Counted from the stretch's first letter, positions 1-9,234 are shown. The stretch: 64,000 nucleotides of DNA from Vulcanimicrobiota bacterium (GCA_019637395.1 JAHBVR010000022.1:71589-135588), one strand, 5' to 3'. The notes: a model not told the origin generated them from the sequence alone. Program-made: numbers and translations.

Positions 1-488
1 TTGCTGACGAAAGCCAACTGCGCCTGGCTGCGGATGACTTCAAAGTCGCTGTGCTTCAGAGCCTTGTCGCAGATAGCTTCGCACTCACGCGATAGGTACT
101 CGGTCCGGCGGAACGGCTCAGCCACCTTGTTGCGATACTCTATTTGCCAGGCCACCGGGTCTTTGGAACCTGCTACCGCTTTCCAGCGGACCGGCTCTTG
201 CGACTTCTGGTAAGCGCTCGAGACGGTGGGCCCGATACAGCCCAGGGCCAGCATAAGGAGCCCGGCCAGCCCCCAGGTCAGCTTGCGCGGCGGCAGCGGC
301 ATGACGAAGCCGAGCAGACCCAACAGAAACCAGCGCCCTCCTACCACCAGCAGGAAAGCGAAGAACATGGCCACGGGAAAGATACCCTCCCAACTGGACT
401 CCAGGTAGAGCTGGAGACCGACCAGGCCGGTGATAAAGCCGAAACAGAGTCGGCACAAGGTTGCAAAAATACCGGGTTTGGAACTCAT
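1..488 (-). CDS. membrane protein, partial (C-terminus beyond window)
   Basis: Reading leftwards from ATG at 488 the frame stays open to the window edge for about 162 codons. The product begins MSSKPGIFATLCRLCFGF and has hydrophobic stretches near residues 8-28, 36-56 and 68-90, then a charged region with the cysteine pair SRECEAICDKA. I do not recognise the family. It reads as an inner-membrane protein with two or three helices and a soluble tail. The stop lies outside the window, so length and C-terminal function are unknown. The plus-strand frames here are shadows. Confidence 0.6.
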   Translation of the reverse strand, partial: MSSKPGIFATLCRLCFGFITGLVGLQLYLESSWEGIFPVAMFFAFLLVVGGRWFLLGLLGFVMPLPPRKLTWGLAGLLMLALGCIGPTVSSAYQKSQEPVRWKAVAGSKDPVAWQIEYRNKVAEPFRRTEYLSRECEAICDKALKHSDFEVIRSQAQLAFVS

Positions 489-551
489 AGCCGGTAGTTT
501 AGGCTACGAATGATTCCGTAAGATGGAGACCTTGTGAACTTTTTGTAGAAC

Positions 552-1790
552 TTACCTGTCCCGGAGAGCTTCCAACAGACAGGCTTGAACCAGTTCCGCT
601 CCCAGCGGAATGGCCGTATCGGCGGCCGGGGCGAACTTGTCCGAGTGCAACCCCGGCAGAGGTCCGCCCTTTTTCACCAGGGCCGGATCGACCGCGCCCA
701 GGCTGAACATGACTCCGGGTATTTTCAAGCGGCGGGAAAACTCGGAGAAGTCTTCACCGCCCATGCTGGCGGGTTGCATGATCAGGTTCTGCTCGCCCAG
801 TTTTTTGACGAAAATCGGCCGCAGGCGTCTGACCCAGTCGGGATTATTGTAGAGCGAGGGCGTGAAGTCGGCTTCGTTGTGGAGCACCTCGGGGGGCTTG
901 GGGGCGTGGTAGGAGGCGGCGATGTTCTGACTGATGTGGCGAATTTCCGAGAGCAAGCGCTGCCGTGTCTTTTCGTCATAGGAGCGCACCGTCAGGGCCA
1001 GTTCGGCTTTGGGGGGAATGATGTTGTGCTTGCTGCCGGCCGCGAATTTTCCCACCGTAACCAGAGCCTGGGCGCCGGGCTTCAACCTTCGGCTGACGAT
1101 GGTCTGCAGGCTCATGACGATTTCCGATCCCATCACAATGGGATCGACGGTGGTGTCGGGATGGGCTCCGTGTCCGCCCAGTCCGTGCACAATGATGTCT
1201 ACGGAATCGACGTTGGCACTCACATAGCCGGGGTTCAGGCTGACCTGGCCCACCGGCAGAGTGGCGTTGTCGTGCAGGGCAAAGGCCAGGCGGGGCTGGC
1301 CTCCGGCCTTGTGTAGCACCTGTTGAAAGCGGGGGTCGAGCAGCATCCCTTTGGCGCCGTTGCCCAGCTCTTCGGCCGGCTGGCCCACGAAAACGATGGT
1401 GCCTTTCCATTGTTTGCGCTTCCTGGCCAACTCGCCCAGGGCAGCCACCGCGCAGGCCATGTGCAGGTCGTGGCCGCAGGCGTGCATGACGCCGGGCACC
1501 TGGCTGGAGTAGGGCAGCCCGGTGGCTTCCTGGACGGGCAGCGCATCCATGTCGGCTCGGTAGAGCACCACCGGACCGCCGGGCTGGCCGCGCAGGATGG
1601 CCATGAGGCCGGTCCCACCGATGCCTTGCTCGACCTCCAGGCCCAGCGCTTTCAATTCCTGAGCCAGCTTTTGGGACGTTTGCGTTTCTTTTTTGGAAAG
1701 CTCTGGATGAGCGTGGAACCAGCGGTAGAGTTCGAGAGGATCGGCGGCCACCGGAGCGGCCAGGGCGAGCATGAGCAGGAAGTGACGCAT
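552..1790 (-). CDS. exported M20-family amidohydrolase (N-acyl amino acid/peptide hydrolase)
   Basis: 412 aa with an N-terminal signal peptide (MRHFLLMLALAAPVAA), so probably periplasmic. The M20D fold is clear: HAHPELSKKE near the start, the metal ligands in ADMDALPVQE and HACGHDLHMA, GQPAEE with the catalytic glutamates, LHDNATLPVG, and near the end MGGEDFSEFS. Family members (hippurate hydrolase, IAA-amino acid hydrolase, N-acyl-L-amino acid amidohydrolase) remove acyl groups from amino acids using a di-metal centre; the exact substrate cannot be read from sequence. It is the last gene of a minus-strand operon, five bases after the ASCH protein. Confidence 0.9.
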   Translation of the reverse strand: MRHFLLMLALAAPVAADPLELYRWFHAHPELSKKETQTSQKLAQELKALGLEVEQGIGGTGLMAILRGQPGGPVVLYRADMDALPVQEATGLPYSSQVPGVMHACGHDLHMACAVAALGELARKRKQWKGTIVFVGQPAEELGNGAKGMLLDPRFQQVLHKAGGQPRLAFALHDNATLPVGQVSLNPGYVSANVDSVDIIVHGLGGHGAHPDTTVDPIVMGSEIVMSLQTIVSRRLKPGAQALVTVGKFAAGSKHNIIPPKAELALTVRSYDEKTRQRLLSEIRHISQNIAASYHAPKPPEVLHNEADFTPSLYNNPDWVRRLRPIFVKKLGEQNLIMQPASMGGEDFSEFSRRLKIPGVMFSLGAVDPALVKKGGPLPGLHSDKFAPAADTAIPLGAELVQACLLEALRDR

Positions 1791-1795
1791 GAGAT

Positions 1796-2344
1796 TTACC
1801 TTTCGAGATGTTCCAAGAGTTCGGCGCCGCGCGGGGAGAGTCGATAGCCGATGCGCAGGCTCTCGGTCAGACCGAGCTCTTTAAGCCGGCGCACCTGGGC
1901 CTTGAAAGGGAGGGTTTCTTTGCCGAAGGAGGCGGCCAGGTCGGGGGCGCGCCGACCCGGGTTGTCGCGAATGGCCTGCAGGATGGGCAGAGCCTGCCAG
2001 CGGGCCAGTCTCTTTTTCAGAGAGTCGATTTCGTCGCTTTGCAGCGCTTGTTGGCGGAGTTCGATGCGCCTGTCCGGGCCGGCGTAGCGCAACACGATTC
2101 GGTAGAGCTGTCCTTCGCCTTGAAGGGCTTTCAGTAGCTCTGCCTTGCTGGCAAACCCGGCTCTCCTGGCGTCAGCTGCGGTGATGGCTTTGAGGGGGAT
2201 GGGCTGGACCTCTGCAAAGGCCAGCACCCCGCCGGCGAAGCGTTGCGTGGAGCCCGCTTTGGCGGCGGCTTTGCGCCAGCGCCGGAAGGCCAGGGTGATG
2301 GAGCCGTCTTCCAGACCGGCCCAGAGCTTCTTGGGAAAAAGCAT
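1796..2344 (-). CDS. ASCH-like domain plus winged-helix protein
   Basis: 182 aa from ATG at 2344. The N-terminal 90 residues (MLFPKKLWAGLEDGSITLAF, then a basic stretch, and VLAFAEVQPI) resemble ASCH/PUA-like RNA-binding proteins. The C-terminal half (residues about 110-182: LARWQALPILQAIRDNPGRR, then DLAASFG and LKELGLTESLRIGYRLSPRG) looks like a winged helix. A longer frame opens further upstream, but the family-like N-terminus and the end of the preceding remnant favour 2344. It sits between an ankyrin remnant and the M20 gene in the same operon. Role unknown; nucleic-acid binding is an inference. Confidence 0.7.
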   Translation of the reverse strand: MLFPKKLWAGLEDGSITLAFRRWRKAAAKAGSTQRFAGGVLAFAEVQPIPLKAITAADARRAGFASKAELLKALQGEGQLYRIVLRYAGPDRRIELRQQALQSDEIDSLKKRLARWQALPILQAIRDNPGRRAPDLAASFGKETLPFKAQVRRLKELGLTESLRIGYRLSPRGAELLEHLER

Positions 2345-2369
2345 GCCCGGCCGGTTCGCCGCCTGTTTT

Positions 2370-2547
2370 TCAGGGCCCTTGTAGCAGCTTATCGATCCCG
2401 TTATAGACGGTAGGTACCGTGGTTTCGCGTGGATCGGCCCCGGCGTCGAGCAAAAGGCGGGCGTGCTCAACCAGTTCAGGACTGTGGGTGGGCGGTGAGG
2501 TGCGGAGAATGGCACAGATTCAGCAGCGCCTGATCAAGGTGGCTCAT
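2370..2547 (-). pseudogene. ankyrin-repeat remnant with frameshift
   Basis: An ATG at 2547 overlaps the stop of the upstream kinase as ATGA, the usual sign of a coupled gene. It reads MSHLDQALLNLC and then stops early. Shifting one frame near that point gives AILRTSPPTHSPELVEHARL followed by LLDAGADPRETT, a clear ankyrin-repeat signature, ending with TVYNGIDKLLQGP and a stop at 2370. The gene appears broken by a single frameshift, and its short length suggests it was also truncated. A sequencing error at the shift would restore a product of about 58 residues. Confidence 0.55.
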
Positions 2548-3449
2548 TCCAGTTCCCTTTGCAACTCCTGGACCAGGGCCAGAGCCATGGCTTCCGGAGT
2601 GAAGGGCTGACCGCTCCGCGCCATTTCGGCGAAGAGGTCATCCAGGTCGGCACCCGCCTGGATAAGTTGGCGACCCTGCAGCCGGGTGACCAGGTGAAAG
2701 GCCGAGGCGTAGAAGCTCAGTGCTTGCAGTCTGGCCAGCTGCATACGCCGGTTTTGGATGGGCTCGGGAGCTTGTTGGAGATACTTGTGCAAAAGCTCCT
2801 CTCGTTCGCCGCGGTTGCGACAAATCCAGATGCCCAGTTGGGCCAGGTCCAGAAAAGGCTCGTTCTGAGCGGCCAGTTCCCAATCGACCAGGTAGATGCG
2901 CTCGTCGGTGGCCAGGATATTGGACGGGTTCAGGTCCAGGTGGCAGGGGGCCGGCTGGCTGAGCTCCGCCAACGGCCCCGTGGTTTCCTCGAGGGTGCGG
3001 CCGAGAATCGAGGGCAGGCCGGGTAGATGCCTTTCCAGATCGCGAAACATGGCCAGCAGGGAAGGGCCGGCCGGGAAAGCCGGACCCTGGTGCAAATGGC
3101 GCAGGGTAGCGGCCAGACGCCCGAGCGGATCGGTCTCCCGAGGAGTTCCGCGGGAGATGGATGAGCCGGCCACCCACTCCATCAGCGTAATGCCCGCCCG
3201 GGCATAGAGCAGTCGAGGAGCCAGCCCCCGTTCGGCGGCCAGGCGCATGCAACACGCTTCGCGTTGGGCTTCGGCCTGGCCGCGAGCTTGCGGCCCGGCC
3301 TGGCGCAACACGAATCGCTCGCCCCCGCGCTCCACCGACCAGAGACTGGCGCCTGAACGTCCGGGCGGCATGGGCGCGATGCTCAGCCCCGCACCGAGGG
3401 TTTGCTCCAGGATTTGTTGAATTTCATCGGTCACGGTTCGAACGATCAT
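2544..3449 (-). CDS. choline/aminoglycoside kinase-like phosphotransferase
   Basis: 301 aa of the APH/ChoK protein-kinase-like fold. A poorly conserved N-lobe (residues about 20-90, with RSGASLWSVERGGERFVLRQ) leads to the catalytic loop HLDLNPSNIL and the metal-binding LVDWELAAQNEPFLDLAQLG, the APH equivalents of HRD and DFG. Such enzymes transfer phosphate from ATP to small alcohols (choline, thiamine, aminoglycosides, sugars); the substrate here is not evident. First gene of the minus-strand operon running down to 552, divergent from the gene at 3501 across about 50 bases that must hold both promoters. Confidence 0.8.
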   Translation of the reverse strand: MIVRTVTDEIQQILEQTLGAGLSIAPMPPGRSGASLWSVERGGERFVLRQAGPQARGQAEAQREACCMRLAAERGLAPRLLYARAGITLMEWVAGSSISRGTPRETDPLGRLAATLRHLHQGPAFPAGPSLLAMFRDLERHLPGLPSILGRTLEETTGPLAELSQPAPCHLDLNPSNILATDERIYLVDWELAAQNEPFLDLAQLGIWICRNRGEREELLHKYLQQAPEPIQNRRMQLARLQALSFYASAFHLVTRLQGRQLIQAGADLDDLFAEMARSGQPFTPEAMALALVQELQRELE

Positions 3450-3500
3450 TTTGCGGGTAATTTGAAATTCCCTTGACCTTCAGAAAAGGCAAGCTGAGGA

Positions 3501-4457
3501 GTGGAAACGAAGTCTTTGGCAATGCTGGAACGGATGACCATTTCATTGGAGGATGCGGCCAAGGAAGCCCATCTCAGTCTTGACGTCATGAAAGATTGGG
3601 TCGAGAAACGGGCTTTCATGAGCCAGAAACGCGGTGACGGCAGTCTGGTTTTAGACCGTTCTGATTTTCAGCGCTGGTTGAGCCAATTGCCGCCGCGGCG
3701 CTGCGACCTGGACCCTACCAAACGGTGGTATTCGCTCAAAGAGATCGTGAAATTGACGGGGGTACCGTTGCAAATTTTGCAGCGCGATGTGGCAAATGGA
3801 GTTCTGCAGTCGCAGCCGACACGGGACCAGGTGGTGGTGGAGGAATCCAACCTCAATCGGTGGCTGCGCGAAGGCCGCCACGCCGAGCCGGAACCGGAGT
3901 TTTGGCCGCTGCCGCGAGCGGCTAAATTTGTTGGAATGGCTTATGAAGCCCTGGTCGAGGCTGCTCGGAATGGTGATTTAAAAACACGGGAGGAACCGCA
4001 TTTTTACTTGGGAAAGCGACTGGTTGTAGATCCTGAGGAATTGCTGAATTGGCTGGAGCGAGTTCCTTATCGCAAGGAGGCCGCCCATTTGCCTGGAGTG
4101 GTCGAGGTTGCCGAAGCGGCTCGGATAGTTGGCGTAACAGTTGAAAGGATGCGAGCCTTTCTTGCCGATGGTGGGGTGGGCGCGTGGGGCGATCGGATTC
4201 CCCGCCGCAGTTTGGACCAATGGTTAAAAAAGCGTGGGTTGCCGGCTTCCTGGCAGGAGAAGAAAGCGCCGCCGCCTCCCCGGGCGGTCGAATGGGCCTT
4301 GGGTAAAATTGTGCAAAGATGGGGCGTGCCCCGCCATGCCCTGGAGAGCGGCATTGAAAGCGGCGCTCTGCCGGCCCGGCGGGGGGGCCGAGGCGGCTGG
4401 GTAGTGGACCAGGCCGATTTGGAGCGTTGGATGGACGAGCGGAGCAGGATTTCCTAA
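3501..4457 (+). CDS. protein of five tandem excisionase/MerR-like winged-helix units
   Basis: 318 aa, almost wholly made of excisionase-like helix-turn-helix modules at residues about 13-62, 75-123, 134-188, 200-244 and 263-314. Each has the pattern 'sxxEaAkxxgvsxxxlxxxvxxGxlxxxr...vvdxxdLxrWL', for example DAAKEAHLSLDVMKDWVEKR, EIVKLTGVPLQILQRDVANG and VVDQADLERWM. Xis or MerR-like proteins usually carry one such unit. Expected role: binding an extended or repeated DNA site. Start is GTG at 3501, with a GAGGA tract abutting it; ATG at 3522 or 3534 are alternatives. mtfA begins six bases after its stop, so the two are probably co-transcribed. Confidence 0.75.
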   Translation: METKSLAMLERMTISLEDAAKEAHLSLDVMKDWVEKRAFMSQKRGDGSLVLDRSDFQRWLSQLPPRRCDLDPTKRWYSLKEIVKLTGVPLQILQRDVANGVLQSQPTRDQVVVEESNLNRWLREGRHAEPEPEFWPLPRAAKFVGMAYEALVEAARNGDLKTREEPHFYLGKRLVVDPEELLNWLERVPYRKEAAHLPGVVEVAEAARIVGVTVERMRAFLADGGVGAWGDRIPRRSLDQWLKKRGLPASWQEKKAPPPPRAVEWALGKIVQRWGVPRHALESGIESGALPARRGGRGGWVVDQADLERWMDERSRIS

Positions 4458-4463
4458 ACTTTC

Positions 4464-5285
4464 ATGGAGTTTTTGTTGGTTGCTGTGCTGGGTGCAGTGG
4501 GGCTGTTGGGCTACTATCACTCGGCCGGCCCCCGGCGCCGGCGCTTGCGAGCCCGGCCGGTTCCGGCGGCCTGGGAAGAACTGCTCGAGAAGAATGTTCC
4601 CCTCTATCGTAAGCTACCCAGGGATTTGCGCCAGCAACTGCACGGGCACATGCAGATTTTCTTGGGCGAGAAGGACTTTGAGGGCTGCGGCGGTCTGGTC
4701 GTGACCGAAGAAATGCGCGTGACCATCGCCGCCCAGGCCTGTTTGCTGTTACTCAATCGCCCTACCCGCTATTTTCCAGGTCTGAATGCCATTCTGGTCT
4801 ATCCTTCCGCCTACGTGGTCGAGTCGCAACGCCGGGAGGGCTATATTCAACTGCCCGACGAGCGTGAAATACATCTGGGGGAGTCCTGGAGCAACGGCAC
4901 TCTGGTGCTCTCCTGGAGTGACGTTCACAATACCGCCCACGACGTACGCGACGGCCACAATCTGGTGCTCCACGAATTCGCTCATCAGCTCGATACGGAA
5001 GACGGCAGCGGCGACGGCATTCCTATTTTAGAGCAGCAATCGAAATATTATCATTGGGCTGAGGTCCTCAATACGGAATATCAGCATCTGGTCGAGATCA
5101 CCGAACTGGGCAAGAAGGATGTGATCCAGGCCTACGGGGCCACCAACCCCGCCGAGTTTTTCGCGGTCGCCACCGAAGCTTTTTTTGAAAAGCCGATCTT
5201 GATGCACCGCAAGCATCCGGAGCTTTACCAGGAACTCAAGGACTTTTACAAGGTTGACCCGGAGTCATGGCAGAGTAGTTTTTGA
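4464..5285 (+). CDS. mtfA: MtfA-type zinc aminopeptidase (M90)
   Basis: 273 aa with an N-terminal membrane-like helix (residues 1-17), followed by the MtfA domain. The HExxH zinc motif is HEFAHQLDTEDG at residues 170-174, with downstream NPAEFFAVATEAFFEKP supplying the third ligand (Glu). In E. coli MtfA binds the repressor Mlc and has aminopeptidase activity, linking it to sugar-PTS control; this homologue has an added N-terminal anchor. It follows the multi-helix DNA-binding protein by six bases, so a role in controlling a regulator by proteolysis or binding is a reasonable inference. Confidence 0.9.
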   Translation: MEFLLVAVLGAVGLLGYYHSAGPRRRRLRARPVPAAWEELLEKNVPLYRKLPRDLRQQLHGHMQIFLGEKDFEGCGGLVVTEEMRVTIAAQACLLLLNRPTRYFPGLNAILVYPSAYVVESQRREGYIQLPDEREIHLGESWSNGTLVLSWSDVHNTAHDVRDGHNLVLHEFAHQLDTEDGSGDGIPILEQQSKYYHWAEVLNTEYQHLVEITELGKKDVIQAYGATNPAEFFAVATEAFFEKPILMHRKHPELYQELKDFYKVDPESWQSSF

Positions 5286-5364
5286 GCCAGTTGGGATAAT
5301 CTTGGCGCTCGGCGCGTCCCTGGTTGCGAGTGAGGATTTTGGCCAGAATGCGGTGGCGTTTCAT
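5236..5364 (-). CDS. possible small basic protein
   Basis: 42-codon frame from ATG at 5364 (MKRHRILAKILTRNQ...DYPNWLKNYSAM). The start is preceded by AAAGAGGAATCTTCT, a good ribosome binding site, and the composition is protein-like (basic N-terminus, aromatic centre). It overlaps the last 50 bases of mtfA on the opposite strand. No family recognised. It is listed because of the ribosome binding site and because the mtfA-HEAT gap is otherwise empty; it could be chance. Confidence 0.3.
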   Translation of the reverse strand: MKRHRILAKILTRNQGRAERQDYPNWLKNYSAMTPGQPCKSP

Positions 5365-5506
5365 AGAAGATTCCTCTTTTCTTGGTCTGACCGGTTCAGC
5401 ATAGTGGCCCATCCTTATTTCGGGATTTCTCTGGTTGGAGAGATGTTGCCGAGGTGTTAAAATTCTGCGTAGAGGATATTGAACCAGGCGAGCGCAAGCC
5501 GTCACG

Positions 5507-8500
5507 ATGAAACTTCCTGAACTACTCGATCAACTGCGGGCTACCCATCATAGGGGACGGATCCGGGTGATGCTGGAACTGGGGCGGCGCTCCCTGGAGG
5601 AGCCGGAGCTGGCCGAGTTGCTGCGCGGAATGCGCGGGCGCGCTTTTTATCTGCGCCAGATGGCCTTGTTCGCGGCCCTGACCGCGCGCGATGGGGAGGC
5701 CTTCGAGCGGACGGCGCTGAGCGACCCGTCACGGATTTTGCGCCGCATGGCGGTGCGCCAGGCGGCCCGGTTGTGCGATGGGGATCAGGTGGCTCGTTTG
5801 CTGGCCGAATTACCCGACAAGGACAAGCGGCTGTTGATTATCTGCTTACAGAAACGTCATCGCCGGGAATGGGTGGACCGATGGCTGCTGGGCCAGGCCG
5901 AACCCACCACCGAGATGCTGGGCTACGCCGGCGAAGCCTTGCTTGACCGGTATAAAGACCGGCTCTTGGAACGGGGAGCGGCTTACGATTGGGTCCGTAT
6001 CACCCGGCATAACCCGAGCTGGGCGGCGGCCCATGTTTTGCAGCCGCGTAGTGGACACGCCATCCAGCAGCTCACGTATACCTTGATCGAATTGGCAAAG
6101 CAGCGCCACCCGGAAACTTTACCCTTGTGGCAGCGCGCTCGGGAGGCGGGCTACACCTCGAAGGAGTTGGTCGAAGACCATCTCTTTAAGCACTTCCCGC
6201 GGCCCATGGCTGATTGGGCGTTGGCGCAGGAGGATGGCGGACCCGGCTGGTCCATGGAGCAGCAGGCCGCCCGTTTGAGGCTGGATCAATGTGAGCGAAT
6301 GCTGGAGCGCGGTTGGATCACCTTGAACTACTCCTGGTGGCGGCGCCGCCCGGTCGCAGAGCGCGCTGCGCTATTCATCCTGGGCCGCGAGGAGACTGTG
6401 GACGGCTCCGGCGCCATTGCCGCCAGGTATCTTAAGGAATTGCCGCACGGGTTGCGGGTGCCTGAGGCGCGGCGCCAGAGCTTGTTGCCACTCCATCAAA
6501 TCGAACCGAAGTTGCTGGTCGAGTACCTGGCCATGTTGGGATTTGAAGAAGGCCACGCCGCCCTGCTCGGCTTGATGCAGAATCCTGACGTGGAGATCCG
6601 CTCTTTAGGGCTACGTGGTTTCACGCAGTTGGGGCGGTATCAACCGGAGTGCCGGCTGCAGGTGCTGGAGACGCTCATGGCTCGGCAGAACGAGGCCGAC
6701 CCGGTGCGTTCGGCCTTCCTCGACGAGCTGGCCAGTTTGCCGCCGGGTGGTTGGAATCCGATTCATTTCAAGGCCTTGGGGGAGCTCCTCAAGGCCGCTC
6801 TCAACGCCGCCGATGCTTCGCCTTACACCTTTACTTCGGCCGAGCGACTGGTGTTGCGTATCCTACCTTTCCAGCCGGCCTGGAGCGCGCCCTGGCTGGC
6901 CAGGTTGTTGCGTCATCGAGGCCAGACCTCCATCTATCGTTGGGATCTCTATCTGCAGAAAGCGGGCAGCGCCGAAGCCCTGGACCAGGAGTTAGCCGGA
7001 GTGTTGGGCGAGTGGGTGGCGCGCGAACGATTTTCCGCTGTCTGGGGGTTGCTGAACGCGATCGGCAAGCATCTTCCCCGCCTTCCCGGGTTGCTGGAAT
7101 TGTGCCGGAAATTGTGCGAGCATCCACAGGCCGAGGTCGCTCAGGCGGCCATGCGCGCCTTACACAAAAACGCCTTGCCGGTTTGTCACCGGCTGATCCC
7201 GGAACTGGTGCAGGCCGATGCGTCCTGGTTTCATGTGAACTGTGTGCGCGAGTTCGTGCACCGCTATCGCCAGGACCTGGTGGATCTGGCCTTGAGCACG
7301 GAGCTGGTAAACGGTAAGTTCGCCAGCGGTTTGACCGGCTGGGTGATGACCTTCGAAGGTGGATTCTGGCGCTGGACGCCCGATCAGCAGTTCCGTTACA
7401 GTGAGCGTCTGGGCGTTTTGCTGCACGATCCGAAGGCGGCTTTCCCGGCCATGCGAGCCTGTCTGCGCAGTCTGGCCCGGTTGCCGGCGGTGCCCCCCAC
7501 GCTCCTGCAAGAATTTGCCGCTCTCCGTGAAGAGCGCCTGGCCGTGCGCGATGAGGCCTTGCGGGCCTTAGGCCGCATGGACGCGGCTCAGGGAGTGCCC
7601 TTCTTGCTCGAGTGTCTGGATGACGACCGCGGCCGCATCGCCATTTATACCTTGCGGCGCGCCTTTCTGGAAATGCCGGTGGCCAGCGCTCTGGAGCAAC
7701 TGACGGCCATCACCTCCCCGCGTATTACCGTGCAGAAGGAAGTGGTGCGCCTGCTCGGTGATTTACCTGGCGCGGCCGGCTTGCCCGTGGTCATCGAGAG
7801 GTTGGAGCGGGGAGATCTGCACCGAGACGTTCATCTGGCCAGTTTGCGTGGTCTCTGGGAGCATCTTGACGATGAGCGAGTCTGGCCGTCGCTAAGTGCC
7901 GCCGCCGCCTCCGAGGTGGAAGCGGTCGGGCAGCAGTTGGCGGTCATCCAGGTGGGCCGCCACAGTGCTCTGGCGCGCTCGCGGGTCAATCGCTTGCTGT
8001 TGCAACTGCTGCGCCATCCCAACTTGAGAGTGCGTTGCGCGGTTATGCAACGCCTGGTATCGCAACCGGTCGACGATCCGGAGGAGTTATTGCGCGAACC
8101 GGTGGAGTCGATGTTGACGGAAGCCGGGCGCGCGGGCGAGCTGGCGGGTTCGGTCCTGTGGAGTAAATTTGCCAAAGACCCGGAGGGCTGGGGACAAACG
8201 GTGGAACGCAATTTATTCGAGCGCCGGGCCCTGTCTCATCTGTTCGAAGCTTGTATGGCGGGGCTGGGGACTTACAATGTGCAGAGAACGCGTATTCGCC
8301 CGCATGTCCTGGCCACTATCGAGGCCTTGCGCCCCGATCCGGCTACCTTGCTTCAGCGTCTACAACTGGCCGCTTACCGGCTGCCCCTGGAAGAATTCCT
8401 GGAAATGGTGGAAGCCGAGCCCGCTCATTGGGATATTCCCCTGCACTGGGCCCGGTTGCTGGGCCGGCATTCCCAGCGTCTGGAAAAGGCGGTATGGCAG

Positions 8501-8689
8501 GTCTTTTGGGAGCGCTGGAACTCGCATGAGGATGCTCACCTGCGACGCTTGTGCCTGGAAACTTTATTGGTTCATACAGGATTTTTCGGCTGGACTGAAG
8601 AGAGTCGCGAGCGCTTGCGCCATTTTCAGGCGGATTCCGCCGGCCTGGTGACCGGTCGGGCCCAGTTCATCTTCCCGCCTCCCCAATGA
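5507..8689 (+). CDS. large HEAT-repeat protein
   Basis: 1060 aa of almost continuous alpha-helical repeats rich in Leu, Ala, Arg and Glu. HEAT/Armadillo-like units such as DPSRILRRMAVRQAARLCDG, NPDVEIRSLGLRGFTQLGRY and HPNLRVRCAVMQRLVSQPVD recur along its length. No signal peptide or membrane segment is seen, so it is probably cytoplasmic. Such solenoids act as scaffolds for protein binding; nothing indicates an enzyme. About 220 bases separate it from mtfA. It may be transcribed alone. Confidence 0.8.
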   Translation: MKLPELLDQLRATHHRGRIRVMLELGRRSLEEPELAELLRGMRGRAFYLRQMALFAALTARDGEAFERTALSDPSRILRRMAVRQAARLCDGDQVARLLAELPDKDKRLLIICLQKRHRREWVDRWLLGQAEPTTEMLGYAGEALLDRYKDRLLERGAAYDWVRITRHNPSWAAAHVLQPRSGHAIQQLTYTLIELAKQRHPETLPLWQRAREAGYTSKELVEDHLFKHFPRPMADWALAQEDGGPGWSMEQQAARLRLDQCERMLERGWITLNYSWWRRRPVAERAALFILGREETVDGSGAIAARYLKELPHGLRVPEARRQSLLPLHQIEPKLLVEYLAMLGFEEGHAALLGLMQNPDVEIRSLGLRGFTQLGRYQPECRLQVLETLMARQNEADPVRSAFLDELASLPPGGWNPIHFKALGELLKAALNAADASPYTFTSAERLVLRILPFQPAWSAPWLARLLRHRGQTSIYRWDLYLQKAGSAEALDQELAGVLGEWVARERFSAVWGLLNAIGKHLPRLPGLLELCRKLCEHPQAEVAQAAMRALHKNALPVCHRLIPELVQADASWFHVNCVREFVHRYRQDLVDLALSTELVNGKFASGLTGWVMTFEGGFWRWTPDQQFRYSERLGVLLHDPKAAFPAMRACLRSLARLPAVPPTLLQEFAALREERLAVRDEALRALGRMDAAQGVPFLLECLDDDRGRIAIYTLRRAFLEMPVASALEQLTAITSPRITVQKEVVRLLGDLPGAAGLPVVIERLERGDLHRDVHLASLRGLWEHLDDERVWPSLSAAAASEVEAVGQQLAVIQVGRHSALARSRVNRLLLQLLRHPNLRVRCAVMQRLVSQPVDDPEELLREPVESMLTEAGRAGELAGSVLWSKFAKDPEGWGQTVERNLFERRALSHLFEACMAGLGTYNVQRTRIRPHVLATIEALRPDPATLLQRLQLAAYRLPLEEFLEMVEAEPAHWDIPLHWARLLGRHSQRLEKAVWQVFWERWNSHEDAHLRRLCLETLLVHTGFFGWTEESRERLRHFQADSAGLVTGRAQFIFPPPQ

Positions 8690-8769
8690 GCGATGGCCTG
8701 CTGGAGCCGGCCGGAATTGGCCGGGTAGGGGACGGCGGGGAATAGGGGAGTTCCGGCGAATTCCCTGGG

Positions 8770-8958
8770 ATGTGGAAGCTGGGATTTTTCGTCTGGCTCG
8801 GACTACTTGGGCTTGTTTTGGGTCTGGATTGTTTGACCTTGTTGGTCAGCAATCTTTTGGGCCTGCTGTTCTGGGTAATCGTAGTGAGCGCGGCGATTTT
8901 AGAAGGGAAGCCCAAGCGGGCAGCACTGGAGCCAGGCTTCACTCCCTCTCCTGATTGA
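8770..8958 (+). CDS. small two-helix membrane protein
   Basis: 62 aa, with hydrophobic stretches MWKLGFFVWLGLLGLVLGL (1-19) and LLVSNLLGLLFWVIVVSAAI (24-43) followed by a polar tail. The amphipathic pattern is much more protein-like than the overlapping frame at 8772. It lies 80 bases after the HEAT gene. No family recognised and no clear Shine-Dalgarno, so moderate confidence. Confidence 0.5.
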   Translation: MWKLGFFVWLGLLGLVLGLDCLTLLVSNLLGLLFWVIVVSAAILEGKPKRAALEPGFTPSPD

Positions 8959-9234
8959 GGCGCCAGCACGACGTTTCGGAAACATCCCGGTTGGTAGCTG
9001 AGGCGTTTGGCATTTGTGGTGAGGATCGACGCCGGAGTTCTGGCGGGACTCGGTGGTGGACGAGTCGCATCAACAAGGCGTGTTGGCCTGGGAGGATCGG
9101 CGGGCGACTGGCTATAAGCTGGCGCGCGCTTTTCTCGTTCGGTCCTGATGGCATCGAGCCGGCCTTTCGAAATTTAGTAACAAGTCGGCCCGTTGGTAGT
9201 ACTTTGGTAGAAATGCTCTGCCTAGAGTGGGGCC
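8959..9234. other. intergenic region with possible coding remnant
   Basis: Holds no complete gene. From about 9018 to 9149 on the plus strand a frame reads STPEFWRDSVVDESHQQGVL, continuing AWEDRRATGYKLARAFLVRS and then a stop, which looks like the C-terminus of a lost protein. An upstream stop in that frame and the absence of a start argue that it is decayed. The final 60 bases before 9235 should contain the promoter of the XRE-like gene; I see no convincing -35/-10 pair. Confidence 0.3.
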
